Assembly (NCBI GenBank): GCA_001931535.1
Contig: CP016211.1
Location: 10,214,377-10,278,376, forward strand
Origin: Minicystis rosea
GTDB taxonomy: Bacteria; Myxococcota_A; Polyangia; Polyangiales; Polyangiaceae
Length of the DNA: 64,000 nt
Reading direction: 5' to 3'
The notes beneath the pieces were generated by a model. That model was not told the DNA's origin. It searched no databases and saw nothing but the letters and a program-made list of their open reading frames with translations. Below are positions 1-8,936 of this stretch, one piece after another (position 1 is the first letter of the stretch; every line of letters starts with the position of its first letter). Position numbers and translations under genes: made by a program.

Positions 1-870
1 CGCCTGGCAACTGGGTGGCGCGAGGCAAGCGCCTGCCGCGCAATATGCGCTATCCCCCGAGCATGTCGTGCCATTTTGCCATTGTCCCGCCGCGTCACAT
101 GTCTGTGGCATGTTGCCTGAACACTGCTTGGAACTCGGCAAACAGACTCCGATACAATTCCCGGCATCGCACACGTAGGCACATGACTCTGTCGTTTGCC
201 AAGTGCCACCTGCGTCACACGTCTCAACGTCGATCCCAGAGCACCGCGTTGCGCCTGGCATGCACTCTGTACAGATCCCCGCATCGCACGCGTTGCTCGT
301 ACAATCGTCATCCTGCGCGCAGTGTTCCCCAGCTGCGCAAGGCGGGCAGCTCCCTCCGCAATCGACATCCGTCTCGCTGCCGTTCTTCACCATGTCGTCG
401 CACTTCGGCGCGACGCAGATGTGGCTCACGCCGCACGCGAGGCTCTCGCAATCCGTGCCGACGACGCACCCTTCACCAACTTTGCAACCCGGGCACGCGC
501 CTCCTCCGCAATCCTTGTCCGTCTCGTTGCCGTTCTTCTCCCCGTCGTTGCAGCCCGGGCCAGCCGGCTCCGCGCAGTTGCCGCCCGTGCACACGCCGCT
601 CTCGCAATCACCGGCCTTGTTGCATGCTCGACTGGCGGCGCACTTGGCTGGGCACGTCCCGCCGCAATCGACGTCAGTCTCGTCGCCGTTCTTCTTCCCG
701 TCCGAGCAGCTCGGGCACTGCGGGTCTTGAGGACAATTGGAAAAGTCGTCGAGGCCGATGAGTTGCTCGCATCGGACCGAAGTCAGCGCCAGCGCCGCTG
801 TCGCAAGGACCATGGCGTTCGATGCAAAGCGATGCGCATGCGACGTGCGCGAGGGACGGTGACGAGACAT
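1..870 (-). CDS. Cys-rich secreted protein, C-terminus cut by window edge
   Basis: An open frame runs from an ATG at 870 leftward off the window with no stop, giving at least 290 residues. After a basic N-terminus comes a hydrophobic stretch ending in SVRCEQLIGLDDF, which looks like a signal peptide, possibly a lipoprotein signal. The mature part carries three repeats of the form NGxETDxDCGG, each followed by a Cys-rich tail (CESGVC, CESLAC, CTSNAC), and then two QTCD/ETCD modules. Such repeats are common at the N-terminus of large secreted myxobacterial proteins, some of which end in a formylglycine-generating-enzyme-like (SUMF1) domain. That ending is only a guess here because the C-terminus lies outside. 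The function is unknown; the protein is predicted to be surface-exposed and disulfide-rich. Confidence 0.85.
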   Translation of the reverse strand, partial: MSRHRPSRTSHAHRFASNAMVLATAALALTSVRCEQLIGLDDFSNCPQDPQCPSCSDGKKNGDETDVDCGGTCPAKCAASRACNKAGDCESGVCTGGNCAEPAGPGCNDGEKNGNETDKDCGGGACPGCKVGEGCVVGTDCESLACGVSHICVAPKCDDMVKNGSETDVDCGGSCPPCAAGEHCAQDDDCTSNACDAGICTECMPGATRCSGIDVETCDAGGTWQTTESCAYVCDAGNCIGVCLPSSKQCSGNMPQTCDAAGQWQNGTTCSGDSAYCAAGACLAPPSCQA

Positions 871-983
871 GCGATACCTCCACAAGAACTGCGAAAGGCC
901 GCATGCTACGGGCTTTGAGGCCCGGGATCCATCACCGCAATGCGGCTGGCAACCGGGCCCCTCAATCGTTTGACCTCAAACCA

Positions 984-2090
984 TCATCGCCGCTCGATCG
1001 CCCACTCCACCGCGCGCCGAGCCCGCACCATCCCCGCTCCCTGACGCTCTTTCTCCACGCCGGTGAGCGGCACGGCCGTGTTGGTCAGCCCTTCTCGCAA
1101 ATCGGCTGGCGTCAGCTTGGGATTGGCCTCCAGCATTTGCGCGGCGACCGAGGCGATGATCGGGGACGCAAAGGAGGTTCCGTCGACGTGTTGGTAGTCG
1201 GGGGAGATGTATTTGGAGCGGCTGATGCGGGCGCCGATGGCGTCGATGAGGGATTGGACGCTGGCGCGCTCTTCGGGGGTGGCGATTTGGCGGGATTCGG
1301 AGAAGCCGTATTCGGTCGAGGCCTCTTCCAAGACGCTGAGGAGTTGGAACAAGGGGGCTGCCTCGCGGGCGGTGAGCGTGCCGGGGAGCATGGGCGCGGG
1401 GAGCCAGATGGCGGGAGCGAGGAGATCGGGCTTGTGCACGCCGGGGCGCGGGGAGCCGTGGCTCGAGGGCCAATGGGTGTGGCCGGCATAGGTGTCGTCG
1501 AGCGCGTTCTTGTCGTCGGCGCCGCCGGCGGTGATCGCCTCGACGGCGGAGCCGGGCGCGAGGGGCACCATTCCAGGCATGTTGCCGGCGGCGGCGAAGA
1601 CGGCGACGCCGGCGGCGGCGAGCTCGCGCACGGCCACTTCGACGTCGTCGTAATCGGGATCGGAGCGGCGCACGCCGAGAGAGACGTTGAGGATGCGAAT
1701 CCCGAGGTTCGGATAACGCAATGGGAAGCGGAGGGCGTGGGCCACGTGCTTGCCGAGGATGCGGCCGTCGTCGATGCTGGCTTTGATCAGCACCACCTCG
1801 GCTTCGCTGGCGAGGCCGCGATAACGGCCGCCCGAGACCCAGCCATTGCCGGCGGCACAGCAGGCCGTCATCGTGCCGTGCCACGTCCACGGCTGCGGCG
1901 AGAAGAACTCGTGCCGCACCGGCTCGTCGCGCGCGGCATCGGCGTAGGCCTTGATGCGGCGGCGCGGACGCGTGAGGTCCGGGTGAGGGTAGAAGCCGGA
2001 GTCGACGAACGCCATCACCACGCCGCGGCCCGTGTATTTCGGGTGCGCGTGGAGGCGCTCGGGGATCGAGAGGATTTGGGGTCGAGGCAC
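984..2090 (-). CDS. Subtilisin-like serine protease (S8 family)
   Basis: The protein is about 368 residues if it starts at the GTG at 2090. That is the nearest usual start codon in frame, and no strong ribosome site decides it. The S8 triad is complete: Asp30 in AFVDSG, His71 in WHGT and Ser306 in GTSFASP, with the oxyanion Asn in AAAGN. There is no signal peptide or obvious propeptide, so the enzyme looks cytoplasmic or is exported by an unusual route. It is the last gene of a run that begins with two HTTM membrane proteins; its start lies about 38 bp past the stop of the second, and an upstream in-frame region even overlaps that gene. The shared transcription unit suggests, without proving, that the protease acts on substrates linked to those membrane proteins. 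Confidence 0.85.
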   Translation of the reverse strand: MPRPQILSIPERLHAHPKYTGRGVVMAFVDSGFYPHPDLTRPRRRIKAYADAARDEPVRHEFFSPQPWTWHGTMTACCAAGNGWVSGGRYRGLASEAEVVLIKASIDDGRILGKHVAHALRFPLRYPNLGIRILNVSLGVRRSDPDYDDVEVAVRELAAAGVAVFAAAGNMPGMVPLAPGSAVEAITAGGADDKNALDDTYAGHTHWPSSHGSPRPGVHKPDLLAPAIWLPAPMLPGTLTAREAAPLFQLLSVLEEASTEYGFSESRQIATPEERASVQSLIDAIGARISRSKYISPDYQHVDGTSFASPIIASVAAQMLEANPKLTPADLREGLTNTAVPLTGVEKERQGAGMVRARRAVEWAIERR

Positions 2091-2127
2091 GCCGGGTAGG
2101 GAGACGAACGGTGAATCGTCTGGAGCG

Positions 2128-4320
2128 CTAATTCTGCATGAACGACGGCAGCTTCCACCCAAAAATCGTGCGCGGCTCCGTAGGCTTGTCCGGCTGCTTC
2201 GTCTCAGCGCTGACGATCTTGGGCTGCGGCGGCAGCGCCGGGAGCTCCGGCGGGTGCCGATAACCGGGCTTGCGCCAGGACAAGATGGCCTGGAGCTCGT
2301 TGGCGTAAGGCTTGTTTTCGCCCACCTTCGGGCACAGGTCACGCACCCAATAGACGTCGAAGGCGACCAGCTCGTCCTCGGGGCGGCCCGTGCGCAGGTG
2401 CCATTGGCGCAGATACTCTTCGAGGCCCTGATGGAAGACCTTGTTGCGATCGAGCCGGATGCGATTGAAGTAATCCTGGTGGATTTGGCCGAGGCCGAGG
2501 CCGTCGGAGTCGGTCAGATCGAGATCGGGCGGCAGGTTGGTGAAGGGATCGATGCTGCGTCCATCGACGGTGCGGGCGTCGACGGTGATGGAGCCGTCGT
2601 CGGTGATGGGGTTGGGCGCGAACATCCCCCAACCTTGGTAGAGCCGCGGATATCCGATGGTCGCGGCCATGAATTGAGGCAGCTTGATGCGCTCGCGGAC
2701 GGGCTGCGGAATCGACTTGTTCTCCAGCACGGCCTGCATGACGGCGCAGATGGTGAAATAGACGAGGAGCCCTTCGCGGGCCCGCGCCCGATAGAGACGC
2801 AGCCTCGCGCCGAGGGGCGTCTCGGGCGCCGGCTCTTCACCGCCCGGCGGCATCGCGAGGCCGAAGAAGCGCGCCACGTCGTCGCGATGCGCCTCGGCAT
2901 AGGCGAAGGCGCGGCCCATCATTCCCAAGGAAGCCACGCGCAGCACGGGGAACGCAAAGCGACCACCGGGGAGCGCTTGGGCGATCTCGCGGAGCGCATC
3001 CATCCCCACGAGCACCCGGCCCGCCTCGTCGCGCACGGCGAGGAGCGGCGGGCGCGAGGTGTCGGCGTCGCTCTCCTCGAAGCGGATCAGCGCGAGCCCA
3101 TCCAAACGCGCGATGATGCGGGCCAGCGTGAAGGAGAGCGGGGAGCGGCGATCGATGATGACCACGGCCGCGCGCGCCTTCCGCCGATAGAAGCGCTCGA
3201 GCAGATCCCATTGCTCGCGGCCGATGAGCACGAACGACCACGCGATCATGAACCACGCGAAGGGCCCGAGGCGCATCATGACGCCGAAGGTCGAGTGCAG
3301 GGCCCAGATGCCGAGAATGGCCAGCGTGCGGGTGACGCGGCGGCCGCGCGGATAAAGAATGAAGCAGACGAGCAGCGCCTCGTGGGCAATCGTCCACCAC
3401 GTCAGGCCGCGGAGCACCGGCATGGGCAGGATCTGGCGGAAGAAGACCGCGATCCCCGTGACCATGCGGTTCAGGTAGAGGACGTAATGAATCGTCTCGC
3501 CTTTGCGCCAGACCCAACCCGACTTGTTGACGACGTTGAAGAAGTAGACGACCGCGAGGTTCAAGACGACGAGCAGGACCGCGAGCGAGATGTAATCGTC
3601 GGTCGCCCATTTCGGCCGATATCGCTCGCCCACCTCGGCCAGCGTCTTTTCCCGCCGCTCGCGCCACGATCGCCGCCACGAATCGACCGAGAATCGCCGG
3701 TCGATGGGGAGGAACATCGCGTACATCGTCACGAGGTTGACGACGACGTAGCCGCCGTTTTCGACCATCACCAAACGATTGTCGAGGCTCGTGACCAGGA
3801 TGAACGAGATCACCGAGAAGAGGCGCGCGTGCCAGCCGACCATGAGACACAGGTGGCAGAACACCGAGAACGCGAAGGCGACGTGCACCTCTTCGATGGA
3901 TGAGAACGCGTGATAGACGCTGAAGTTGTAGGGGCTCGACGGGCGGAACAGGTGAAAATGGTTGGTGAGGACGCCGTCGTTCGAATAGAAGACGCGCGCC
4001 ACCGCCCAGTGCCGAATCGCATCCGCCGCGCAGAGGAAGCCGACGATGATGCGATAGATACCCGCCGTGCGCGGGTCCATGCGGCAGTAGAGATCGCGAA
4101 TCGTTTCGCGGAAGGTCGGGCGCCGTGGGGCCGGCTCGCCTTTGTTTTCGGGGGCTTCGGGGGCGGCGGCCGCGGGCGGCTCATCCACGTCGGGCGGCGC
4201 GGGATTCGCGCTCTCGTCCGCCGTGGGGAGGGCCTTTTGGGGCTCGGCCGTCGCGTCCGCCGGCTCGCCTTCGGGCGCGCGGGCGGCGCTGTCGCCTTCG
4301 TCTCGCGGGTCGTTCGCCAC
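2128..4320 (-). CDS. HTTM membrane protein with cysteine-less DCC-like domain
   Basis: The protein has 730 residues. The first 70 are Pro/Ala/Glu-rich and probably disordered. Residues 75 to 375 form a multi-span region with the features of HTTM proteins, the bacterial relatives of vitamin K-dependent gamma-carboxylase (for example YSNDGVLTNHFHLF). A soluble part follows that lines up with the DCC thiol-disulfide domain of the neighbouring paralogue, but the CxxC is replaced by serines: D390-R-R-S393-P-L-S396 against D-A-D-C-G-V-C. The C-terminal 200 residues contain the block YQGWGMFAPNP and TVDGRSIDPFTNLPP, also shared with the neighbour. The gene starts 9 bp after the stop of that neighbour. 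The substrate is unknown; paralogy is clear, while loss of redox function in this copy is inferred. Confidence 0.85.
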   Translation of the reverse strand: MANDPRDEGDSAARAPEGEPADATAEPQKALPTADESANPAPPDVDEPPAAAAPEAPENKGEPAPRRPTFRETIRDLYCRMDPRTAGIYRIIVGFLCAADAIRHWAVARVFYSNDGVLTNHFHLFRPSSPYNFSVYHAFSSIEEVHVAFAFSVFCHLCLMVGWHARLFSVISFILVTSLDNRLVMVENGGYVVVNLVTMYAMFLPIDRRFSVDSWRRSWRERREKTLAEVGERYRPKWATDDYISLAVLLVVLNLAVVYFFNVVNKSGWVWRKGETIHYVLYLNRMVTGIAVFFRQILPMPVLRGLTWWTIAHEALLVCFILYPRGRRVTRTLAILGIWALHSTFGVMMRLGPFAWFMIAWSFVLIGREQWDLLERFYRRKARAAVVIIDRRSPLSFTLARIIARLDGLALIRFEESDADTSRPPLLAVRDEAGRVLVGMDALREIAQALPGGRFAFPVLRVASLGMMGRAFAYAEAHRDDVARFFGLAMPPGGEEPAPETPLGARLRLYRARAREGLLVYFTICAVMQAVLENKSIPQPVRERIKLPQFMAATIGYPRLYQGWGMFAPNPITDDGSITVDARTVDGRSIDPFTNLPPDLDLTDSDGLGLGQIHQDYFNRIRLDRNKVFHQGLEEYLRQWHLRTGRPEDELVAFDVYWVRDLCPKVGENKPYANELQAILSWRKPGYRHPPELPALPPQPKIVSAETKQPDKPTEPRTIFGWKLPSFMQN

Positions 4321-4329
4321 GACGACGCC

Positions 4330-6363
4330 TCAGCGCTTGGGGTGGTTGGGGCGGAGCAGCGGAAGCGATCGGTCGATGCCGAGACGACCACCGCGCGATT
4401 GGGACCACAGCTTCTCACGCGTGGCAGACGCGGGATCGCGCGCCTCCCCCGGCTTGGTGATGGGCTGTTTGATCCAATAGACGTCGAAGCCCACGATGGC
4501 GCCGTCGCCCGTGGTCACCTGCCATTTCGGGCCGGTCTTGGCGAGGTAGTCTTTGAAGGCGCGCTGGAAGTCGATCCACTCCTTCTGGTGGATTCGATAG
4601 AGGTAATCGTTCCAGAGCTGGCCGAGGCCCGTGCCCCGCATGGCGACGGGGTTGAGCTCGGGCTCGCGCCCGGTCAAAGGATCGATGCTGCGGCCGTCCC
4701 GCGTTTGCCCGTCGACGACCATCACCTCGTCTTCGGCGGGGAGCGTGCCCATCAGATCCCAACGGGCCATCATCCGCGGCCAGGTGGCCACGGACGCGAG
4801 CCAGCGAGGCTGCGGCATGCTCCAGCCAATCGGGTTCTCGTGCGCGGTTTGCGCCAACATGCCGGCGAGCACGACGGCGACCGCGAGATCGCGGAGCGTG
4901 CCCGTGATCCGATGCGCGAGGCGCACCGCCGGCGCGGGCGCGTCGAGGTGCGAAGGATCGAGCTCGACGGGCGCGTCGCCGGAGAGGCCCGGGATGCCAC
5001 AAGCCTCCTTGCCCATGGCCACGCTGATGCGCATGCGACGCGCGGCGACGAAATCGTAGAACACGTCGAGGAGGCTCGAAATCACGGGCAGGCGCAGGAT
5101 CCATGCGACCGTGAAGCCGAGCGGCAGGGCCTGCACGACCTCGGCGACGGCGCGGCCGCGCGTGTGCACGCGGCCTTCGGGATCGACCACCACGACCGTG
5201 TTTTGCACGAGCTCGGCGGTGATCTCTTTGGGCATCTCGACCCGGACGACGGCGCCGTCCTTGCGGCGATTCAGGCCCTCGAGATCGTCATTGCCCTGGC
5301 AGGTGAGGTTTCCGCGCCAATCGAGGCGCGTGAGCAGGCGCATGAGCCAGAGGCACACGCCGCAGTCGGCGTCGTAGACGACGGTGCGCGTGCGGCGCGC
5401 GATGGGATGATCGACGACGGCGCTCCACGTCGCGGTGGGGATGAGGAGCAGGCTCGCGGCCGCGAGCGACCAGCCATAAAGGCCGTGGGAGAAGAAGATG
5501 CCCACCGTCAGCGCGTGGAAGAGCGCGAGGCCGACGGCGAGGCCGCGCGTGACGCGCGGAGCGACGGGGACGAAGACGAGGACCGGCACGGCCCACTCGG
5601 CGGCGCGGAAGAGGCGCGTCCAGATCGAGAGCAGGCCGGGGCCGAGCGCGCCGCGCGCCGAAGCGCCGGCGGCGCTCACCCAACGCTCGACGTTGAGGGC
5701 GTGGTAGAGGCCGCTGCCATCGCGCCACCCCTCGCTCTTTTGCTGCAGCGCCGCGGCCAGGTAGATGACGGCGATTTGCACGAGCACCGCGAACGCCGCG
5801 AGCGAGGCCGGGCTCCAGCCGGGCCTCCGCGCCGCGTCGATCGCGTCGTCGCTCGGGCGGCGCCGATCGTTCAAGTCGCGCGCGTTCTTCTCGTCGCGAT
5901 CGGCCATCGAGGCTTTGACGGCGTCGAGCGAGAGCCGGCTGCCGAGCGGGAGAAACGCGGTGAACGCGAGGAGCGCGATGGCGACGTAGTTGCCCACGCC
6001 CTCGAGCAGGATGTTGCGGCCCGTGAGGCTGACCAAGCACACGAGCGACACGACGTGGAAGGCCCGCGTCTTCCACCCGATGAAGAAGCACAGGTAGCAG
6101 AAGAGGATGACGCAGAAGGCGGCGTCGGCCTCGCCTGGGCTCGAGATGGAGTGAAGCAGGCTCCACACCTGCTCTTTGTCGCGCAGGTTGAAGAGGTGGT
6201 TGTGGTTCGGCAGCACGCCGTCGTTGGAGTAGAGCTCTTTGGCCCAGCGCCACCTCCGGAACAGATCCCAGAGGAGGACTGCGCCGAAGCTCAGACGAAA
6301 GAGCCCGAGCGAGCGTGCGTCGATGCGGAAGTAATGATCGCGGAGCGCTTTTGCCACATTCAT
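4330..6363 (-). CDS. HTTM membrane protein fused to DCC thiol-disulfide oxidoreductase domain
   Basis: The protein has 677 residues and lacks the long disordered N-terminus of its downstream paralogue. An HTTM-type multi-span domain fills residues 10 to 315 (LYSNDGVLPNHNHLF). A DCC (DUF393) domain starts at VVYDADCGVCLWL, with the redox pair Cys334 and Cys337. The C-terminal part repeats the paralogue's layout (ARWDLMGTLPAEDEV, TRDGRSIDPLTGREPELN). HTTM domains are related to vitamin K-dependent carboxylases; DCC proteins have a thioredoxin-like fold and are predicted oxidoreductases. The combination suggests a membrane redox enzyme, perhaps quinone-linked, but the reaction is not known. It is the first gene of the unit continuing into the second HTTM gene and the subtilase. 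Confidence 0.87.
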   Translation of the reverse strand: MNVAKALRDHYFRIDARSLGLFRLSFGAVLLWDLFRRWRWAKELYSNDGVLPNHNHLFNLRDKEQVWSLLHSISSPGEADAAFCVILFCYLCFFIGWKTRAFHVVSLVCLVSLTGRNILLEGVGNYVAIALLAFTAFLPLGSRLSLDAVKASMADRDEKNARDLNDRRRPSDDAIDAARRPGWSPASLAAFAVLVQIAVIYLAAALQQKSEGWRDGSGLYHALNVERWVSAAGASARGALGPGLLSIWTRLFRAAEWAVPVLVFVPVAPRVTRGLAVGLALFHALTVGIFFSHGLYGWSLAAASLLLIPTATWSAVVDHPIARRTRTVVYDADCGVCLWLMRLLTRLDWRGNLTCQGNDDLEGLNRRKDGAVVRVEMPKEITAELVQNTVVVVDPEGRVHTRGRAVAEVVQALPLGFTVAWILRLPVISSLLDVFYDFVAARRMRISVAMGKEACGIPGLSGDAPVELDPSHLDAPAPAVRLAHRITGTLRDLAVAVVLAGMLAQTAHENPIGWSMPQPRWLASVATWPRMMARWDLMGTLPAEDEVMVVDGQTRDGRSIDPLTGREPELNPVAMRGTGLGQLWNDYLYRIHQKEWIDFQRAFKDYLAKTGPKWQVTTGDGAIVGFDVYWIKQPITKPGEARDPASATREKLWSQSRGGRLGIDRSLPLLRPNHPKR

Positions 6364-6427
6364 CCTGGAGCCCCGAAAGCGAGATCAAGCTGCGGGCGCG
6401 AGGACGGAGGGGACGTCATGACGCCCC

Positions 6428-7525
6428 TCAATCCTCGACGCGAAAGTGGTAATCGACCTCGTGGTCGAGCGCCGGCAACGTGGGCTTGCGCAGGAGCAGG
6501 CTGCGCACGGCCCAGATGTCGTTGAAGACGCGGTAACGAAGCGCCGTCTGGTCGAGGTAATCCACACCGGCGGAGCCGCCGGTGCCGGTGCGCCGGCCAA
6601 TCACACGCTCGACCATGCGCGCGTGGCGCTGGCGCCACACGACCATGGCCTGCTCGAGTTCGACGAGGGCGTCGACGACCTCGCGCGGCCAGGCGAGGCG
6701 CGGGAGCTCGCGGTAGCTCTCCAAGAAGACGATGCCCGCGCGCACGCGGCGGCGGAAGGCGCGGGTCTCGGCGTCGGCCGCGGGATCTTCTTCGGCCATG
6801 AGGAAGGTCTCGGCGAAGGAGACCTCGCGCTCGTAGCGGGCGCGCAGGCGCTCGATGTCCTCGGGCGTGAGGGCCTGTTGCTCGGCGAGCTTGGTGCGCA
6901 CGGTGATCTCGCTGCGGTGCGCCTCCACGATGTTGCGGAGGAAGGTGTCGACCGCCTTCTGCGAGCTCTGCGCGCCGTCGATGGGCGTGCGCGAGAGCCA
7001 CTCGTAGACGACCTCCTTGAGGCTCGCCCCGCCGTGGAGCCGCGCTTCCACGCGGTGCGTGGCCGGCGAGGGCTGGCCGTCGGCGCCCTTCAGCGCCTCC
7101 ATGTAGCTGCCCTCGCGGCCGAGGGGGATGCGGATCTTGTCCTCGAGGCCGAGGAGGATCTCGATCTCGCGGAGCTGCGCCGACTGGAAGCCGCTCGCGG
7201 GGATGAGGCGATCGCGGAACTCCAGGTAGTCACGCGTGGTGAGCGTCTCCATCACGCGGAAGTGCGAGACCGCCTGCTCGAAGAGCGTGACCACGCGGCG
7301 GAACGAGCGCACGGCCGAAGCGAGCTGGATGTCCGGCACGGGGTTCTGCCGGAAGAGATCGCGCGCGGTGGTCAGCTCGCGCAGCATGATCTTGAACCAC
7401 AGCTCGTAGATCTGATGAACGACGATGAAGAGACACTCGTCGTTCGAGACCTTCGACTCGTCTCCATCGAAGCCGCCTTGCAGACCGAGCAGCTCTTCGA
7501 CTTTGATGTATTCCCAGTAGTTCAT
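6428..7525 (-). CDS. kynA: Tryptophan 2,3-dioxygenase
   Basis: This 365-residue heme enzyme opens L-tryptophan to N-formylkynurenine, the first step of the kynurenine pathway in the cytoplasm. The family is recognised from FIVVHQIYELWFKIMLREL with His37, which lies near the substrate indole; from RDYLEFRDRLIPASGFQS; and from RQRHARMVERVIG...GTGGSAGVDYL, where His301 is the expected axial heme ligand. Its length exceeds the roughly 280 residues of short bacterial forms and is nearer to animal-type enzymes. It starts at an ATG at 7525 after about 200 bp of non-coding sequence, so it probably has its own promoter. The HTTM gene begins 64 bp downstream. No other kynurenine or NAD synthesis gene is in the window, so the purpose (catabolism or NAD supply) cannot be decided. 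Confidence 0.95.
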   Translation of the reverse strand: MNYWEYIKVEELLGLQGGFDGDESKVSNDECLFIVVHQIYELWFKIMLRELTTARDLFRQNPVPDIQLASAVRSFRRVVTLFEQAVSHFRVMETLTTRDYLEFRDRLIPASGFQSAQLREIEILLGLEDKIRIPLGREGSYMEALKGADGQPSPATHRVEARLHGGASLKEVVYEWLSRTPIDGAQSSQKAVDTFLRNIVEAHRSEITVRTKLAEQQALTPEDIERLRARYEREVSFAETFLMAEEDPAADAETRAFRRRVRAGIVFLESYRELPRLAWPREVVDALVELEQAMVVWRQRHARMVERVIGRRTGTGGSAGVDYLDQTALRYRVFNDIWAVRSLLLRKPTLPALDHEVDYHFRVED

Positions 7526-7722
7526 GGCCCGTGGACGCGCGCCTTCTTTCGCAGGAAGTCGAGGGGGAGTCTACTTCCGGAAGGCGAAAAGAGAAGGCGC
7601 GGAGCGCACGCCGGAGCCCCGCGTTGCGTAACGTCGGCGGGCCGCCGCGAGGCTCGGCGGCGCGGCTCACGCGAGAGGCCATGTTTGCCTGCTCGACGAA
7701 GCGCGAGCAGCCGAGCTCATCG

Positions 7723-8388
7723 TCACTGGCTCGGCATGCCTTCGGCGCCTCCGGCGGGCAAGCGATCGGTGCCGTCGGGTCGCATGCGCATCGGCGGCGC
7801 ATAGGTCTTGAGCTGCGCGCGCTCGTAGTTGGCGCCCGTGGCGACTTCGAGGCTGACGACGCCGACCGCCGGGCAAAACGTGGTCGAGTAACGAATGGGC
7901 CGATCGCCGAGGCGCTCTTCGAGCGTCTGCACGCAACCGTCGTAATGCCCCGCGGGCGTGTCGGCGCCGGCGGTGACGCTGAGCACGCGCGTCTTGCCGC
8001 CATGCTCGCCGACCCACGTCGTGCCCACGTCGAGCGGCGCTTTGAGCACGTACGAATCAGCGCCTCGGCCCTTCAGGACCACACCGTCGGGCGCGTATTC
8101 GAAGACCTTCGAGCCGGTGGGGAAGCGCAGCTCACCATGCTTCGGGTCCGTCCGGTGGACGCGGGCGACCAAGAGTCCCTGTTCGCCCACTTCGTTGACG
8201 CTCAGGTACGTGTAGACCATCCCGTCCACGAGCGGGAAAAACCGCTCCAGCGGCGTGCCGGACGCGACGTCCTTCTGGCCTTCGGAGGGCACGAGCCACG
8301 GCGACGAAGCAGGAGGCGGCGGCCCACCCGCGCAGGCGGCGAGCGCGAGCGCGAGCAACGGGGAGAGGAGCTTCACCATTGCATGCAT
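7723..8388 (-). CDS. Predicted lipoprotein of unknown function
   Basis: The protein has 221 residues from the ATG at 8388; an ATG at 8379 is an equally good start. The N-terminus MVKLLSPLLALALAACAGG is a lipoprotein signal with the modified Cys in LAAC. The mature part contains FFPLVDGMVYTYLSVNE, a pattern seen in secreted proteins that begin with a short beta-rich domain. No catalytic motif was recognised. The start lies only 5 bp after the stop of the upstream TM-anchored gene, so the two are probably co-transcribed. Confidence 0.75.
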   Translation of the reverse strand: MHAMVKLLSPLLALALAACAGGPPPPASSPWLVPSEGQKDVASGTPLERFFPLVDGMVYTYLSVNEVGEQGLLVARVHRTDPKHGELRFPTGSKVFEYAPDGVVLKGRGADSYVLKAPLDVGTTWVGEHGGKTRVLSVTAGADTPAGHYDGCVQTLEERLGDRPIRYSTTFCPAVGVVSLEVATGANYERAQLKTYAPPMRMRPDGTDRLPAGGAEGMPSQ

Positions 8389-8393
8389 CGTAC

Positions 8394-8810
8394 TTACGGC
8401 GCGTGCGCGTGCATCCAGTACCAACCGGCGAGGAACACGAGCAGCAACGCCGCGATCCCGAGCAGGTAGGAGGCCAGCGGATCCGGATCGAGGCGACGGC
8501 GGAGCTCGCGCGCGGCGGCGCGGACGTCGTCGCGATCGGTGCGCTTCGCGAGCGCGGGCGCCTCGCGACGGACGCGCGCGTAGTCACCCGCCTCGAAGGC
8601 GGCGACGAGCGCGGCGAGCGCGGGATCGTCGGGGAAGCTGCGCGCGAACGCGGGGCGATCGTCTGCGGGATCGGGCGCGGCATCGGCCTTCTCCTCCACC
8701 TCGGGAGCGTCGGCCTCCACGCGGCGCGCGCGGCGCGAAGAGCGGCGCTTCGGCCGCGGCTCGCTGGGCTCGGCCGGCTGGGCCTCTTCTTCAGGCGCTT
8801 CGTCGCTCAT
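8394..8810 (-). CDS. Tail-anchored hypothetical protein
   Basis: The protein has 138 residues. The N-terminal 50 are charged and low in complexity (Glu/Pro, then an Arg-rich stretch KRRSSRRARR). A short helical region around 55 to 105 (LAALVAAFEAGDYARVRREAPAL) resembles a single TPR-like hairpin, and residues 113 to 132 form one membrane span (LASYLLGIAALLLVFLAGWY). This makes it a candidate inner-membrane protein with its soluble part in the cytoplasm. It lies 5 bp upstream of a lipoprotein gene, probably in one transcript. The function is unknown. Confidence 0.65.
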   Translation of the reverse strand: MSDEAPEEEAQPAEPSEPRPKRRSSRRARRVEADAPEVEEKADAAPDPADDRPAFARSFPDDPALAALVAAFEAGDYARVRREAPALAKRTDRDDVRAAARELRRRLDPDPLASYLLGIAALLLVFLAGWYWMHAHAP

Positions 8811-8876
8811 GCAGGGGGCGGCAGCCTAGCGCACCGAGGCCCGCGTCCCAAGGCGAGGATCACGCGCGGCCCAAGC

Positions 8877-8936
8877 GATCAAGGCCGGCTCGTCCGGCCC
8901 GGGGTTTGGGGCCGCATGCGGCCCCATCGTGATCAA
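8877..8936 (+). repeat. Single copy of dispersed double-hairpin repeat
   Basis: From GATC at 8877 to the next GATC at 8931 is one 54-bp unit. It contains the inverted repeat GGCCGG-N5-CCGGCC, then CGGGGTTT, then the perfect inverted repeat GGGGCCGC-AT-GCGGCCCC at 8908-8925, and ends ATCGT. The same architecture occurs in four tandem copies at 37983-38200 and, on the other strand, at 52381-52488. Here it lies between two minus-strand genes and reaches the stop codon of the upstream one. Confidence 0.8.

Noticed and set aside
2032..3903. Long plus-strand open frame opposite the HTTM gene
   Set aside because: It is rich in Arg, Glu and His with no domain or hydrophobic pattern; it is the antisense of a clear membrane protein gene and arises from GC-rich codon bias.
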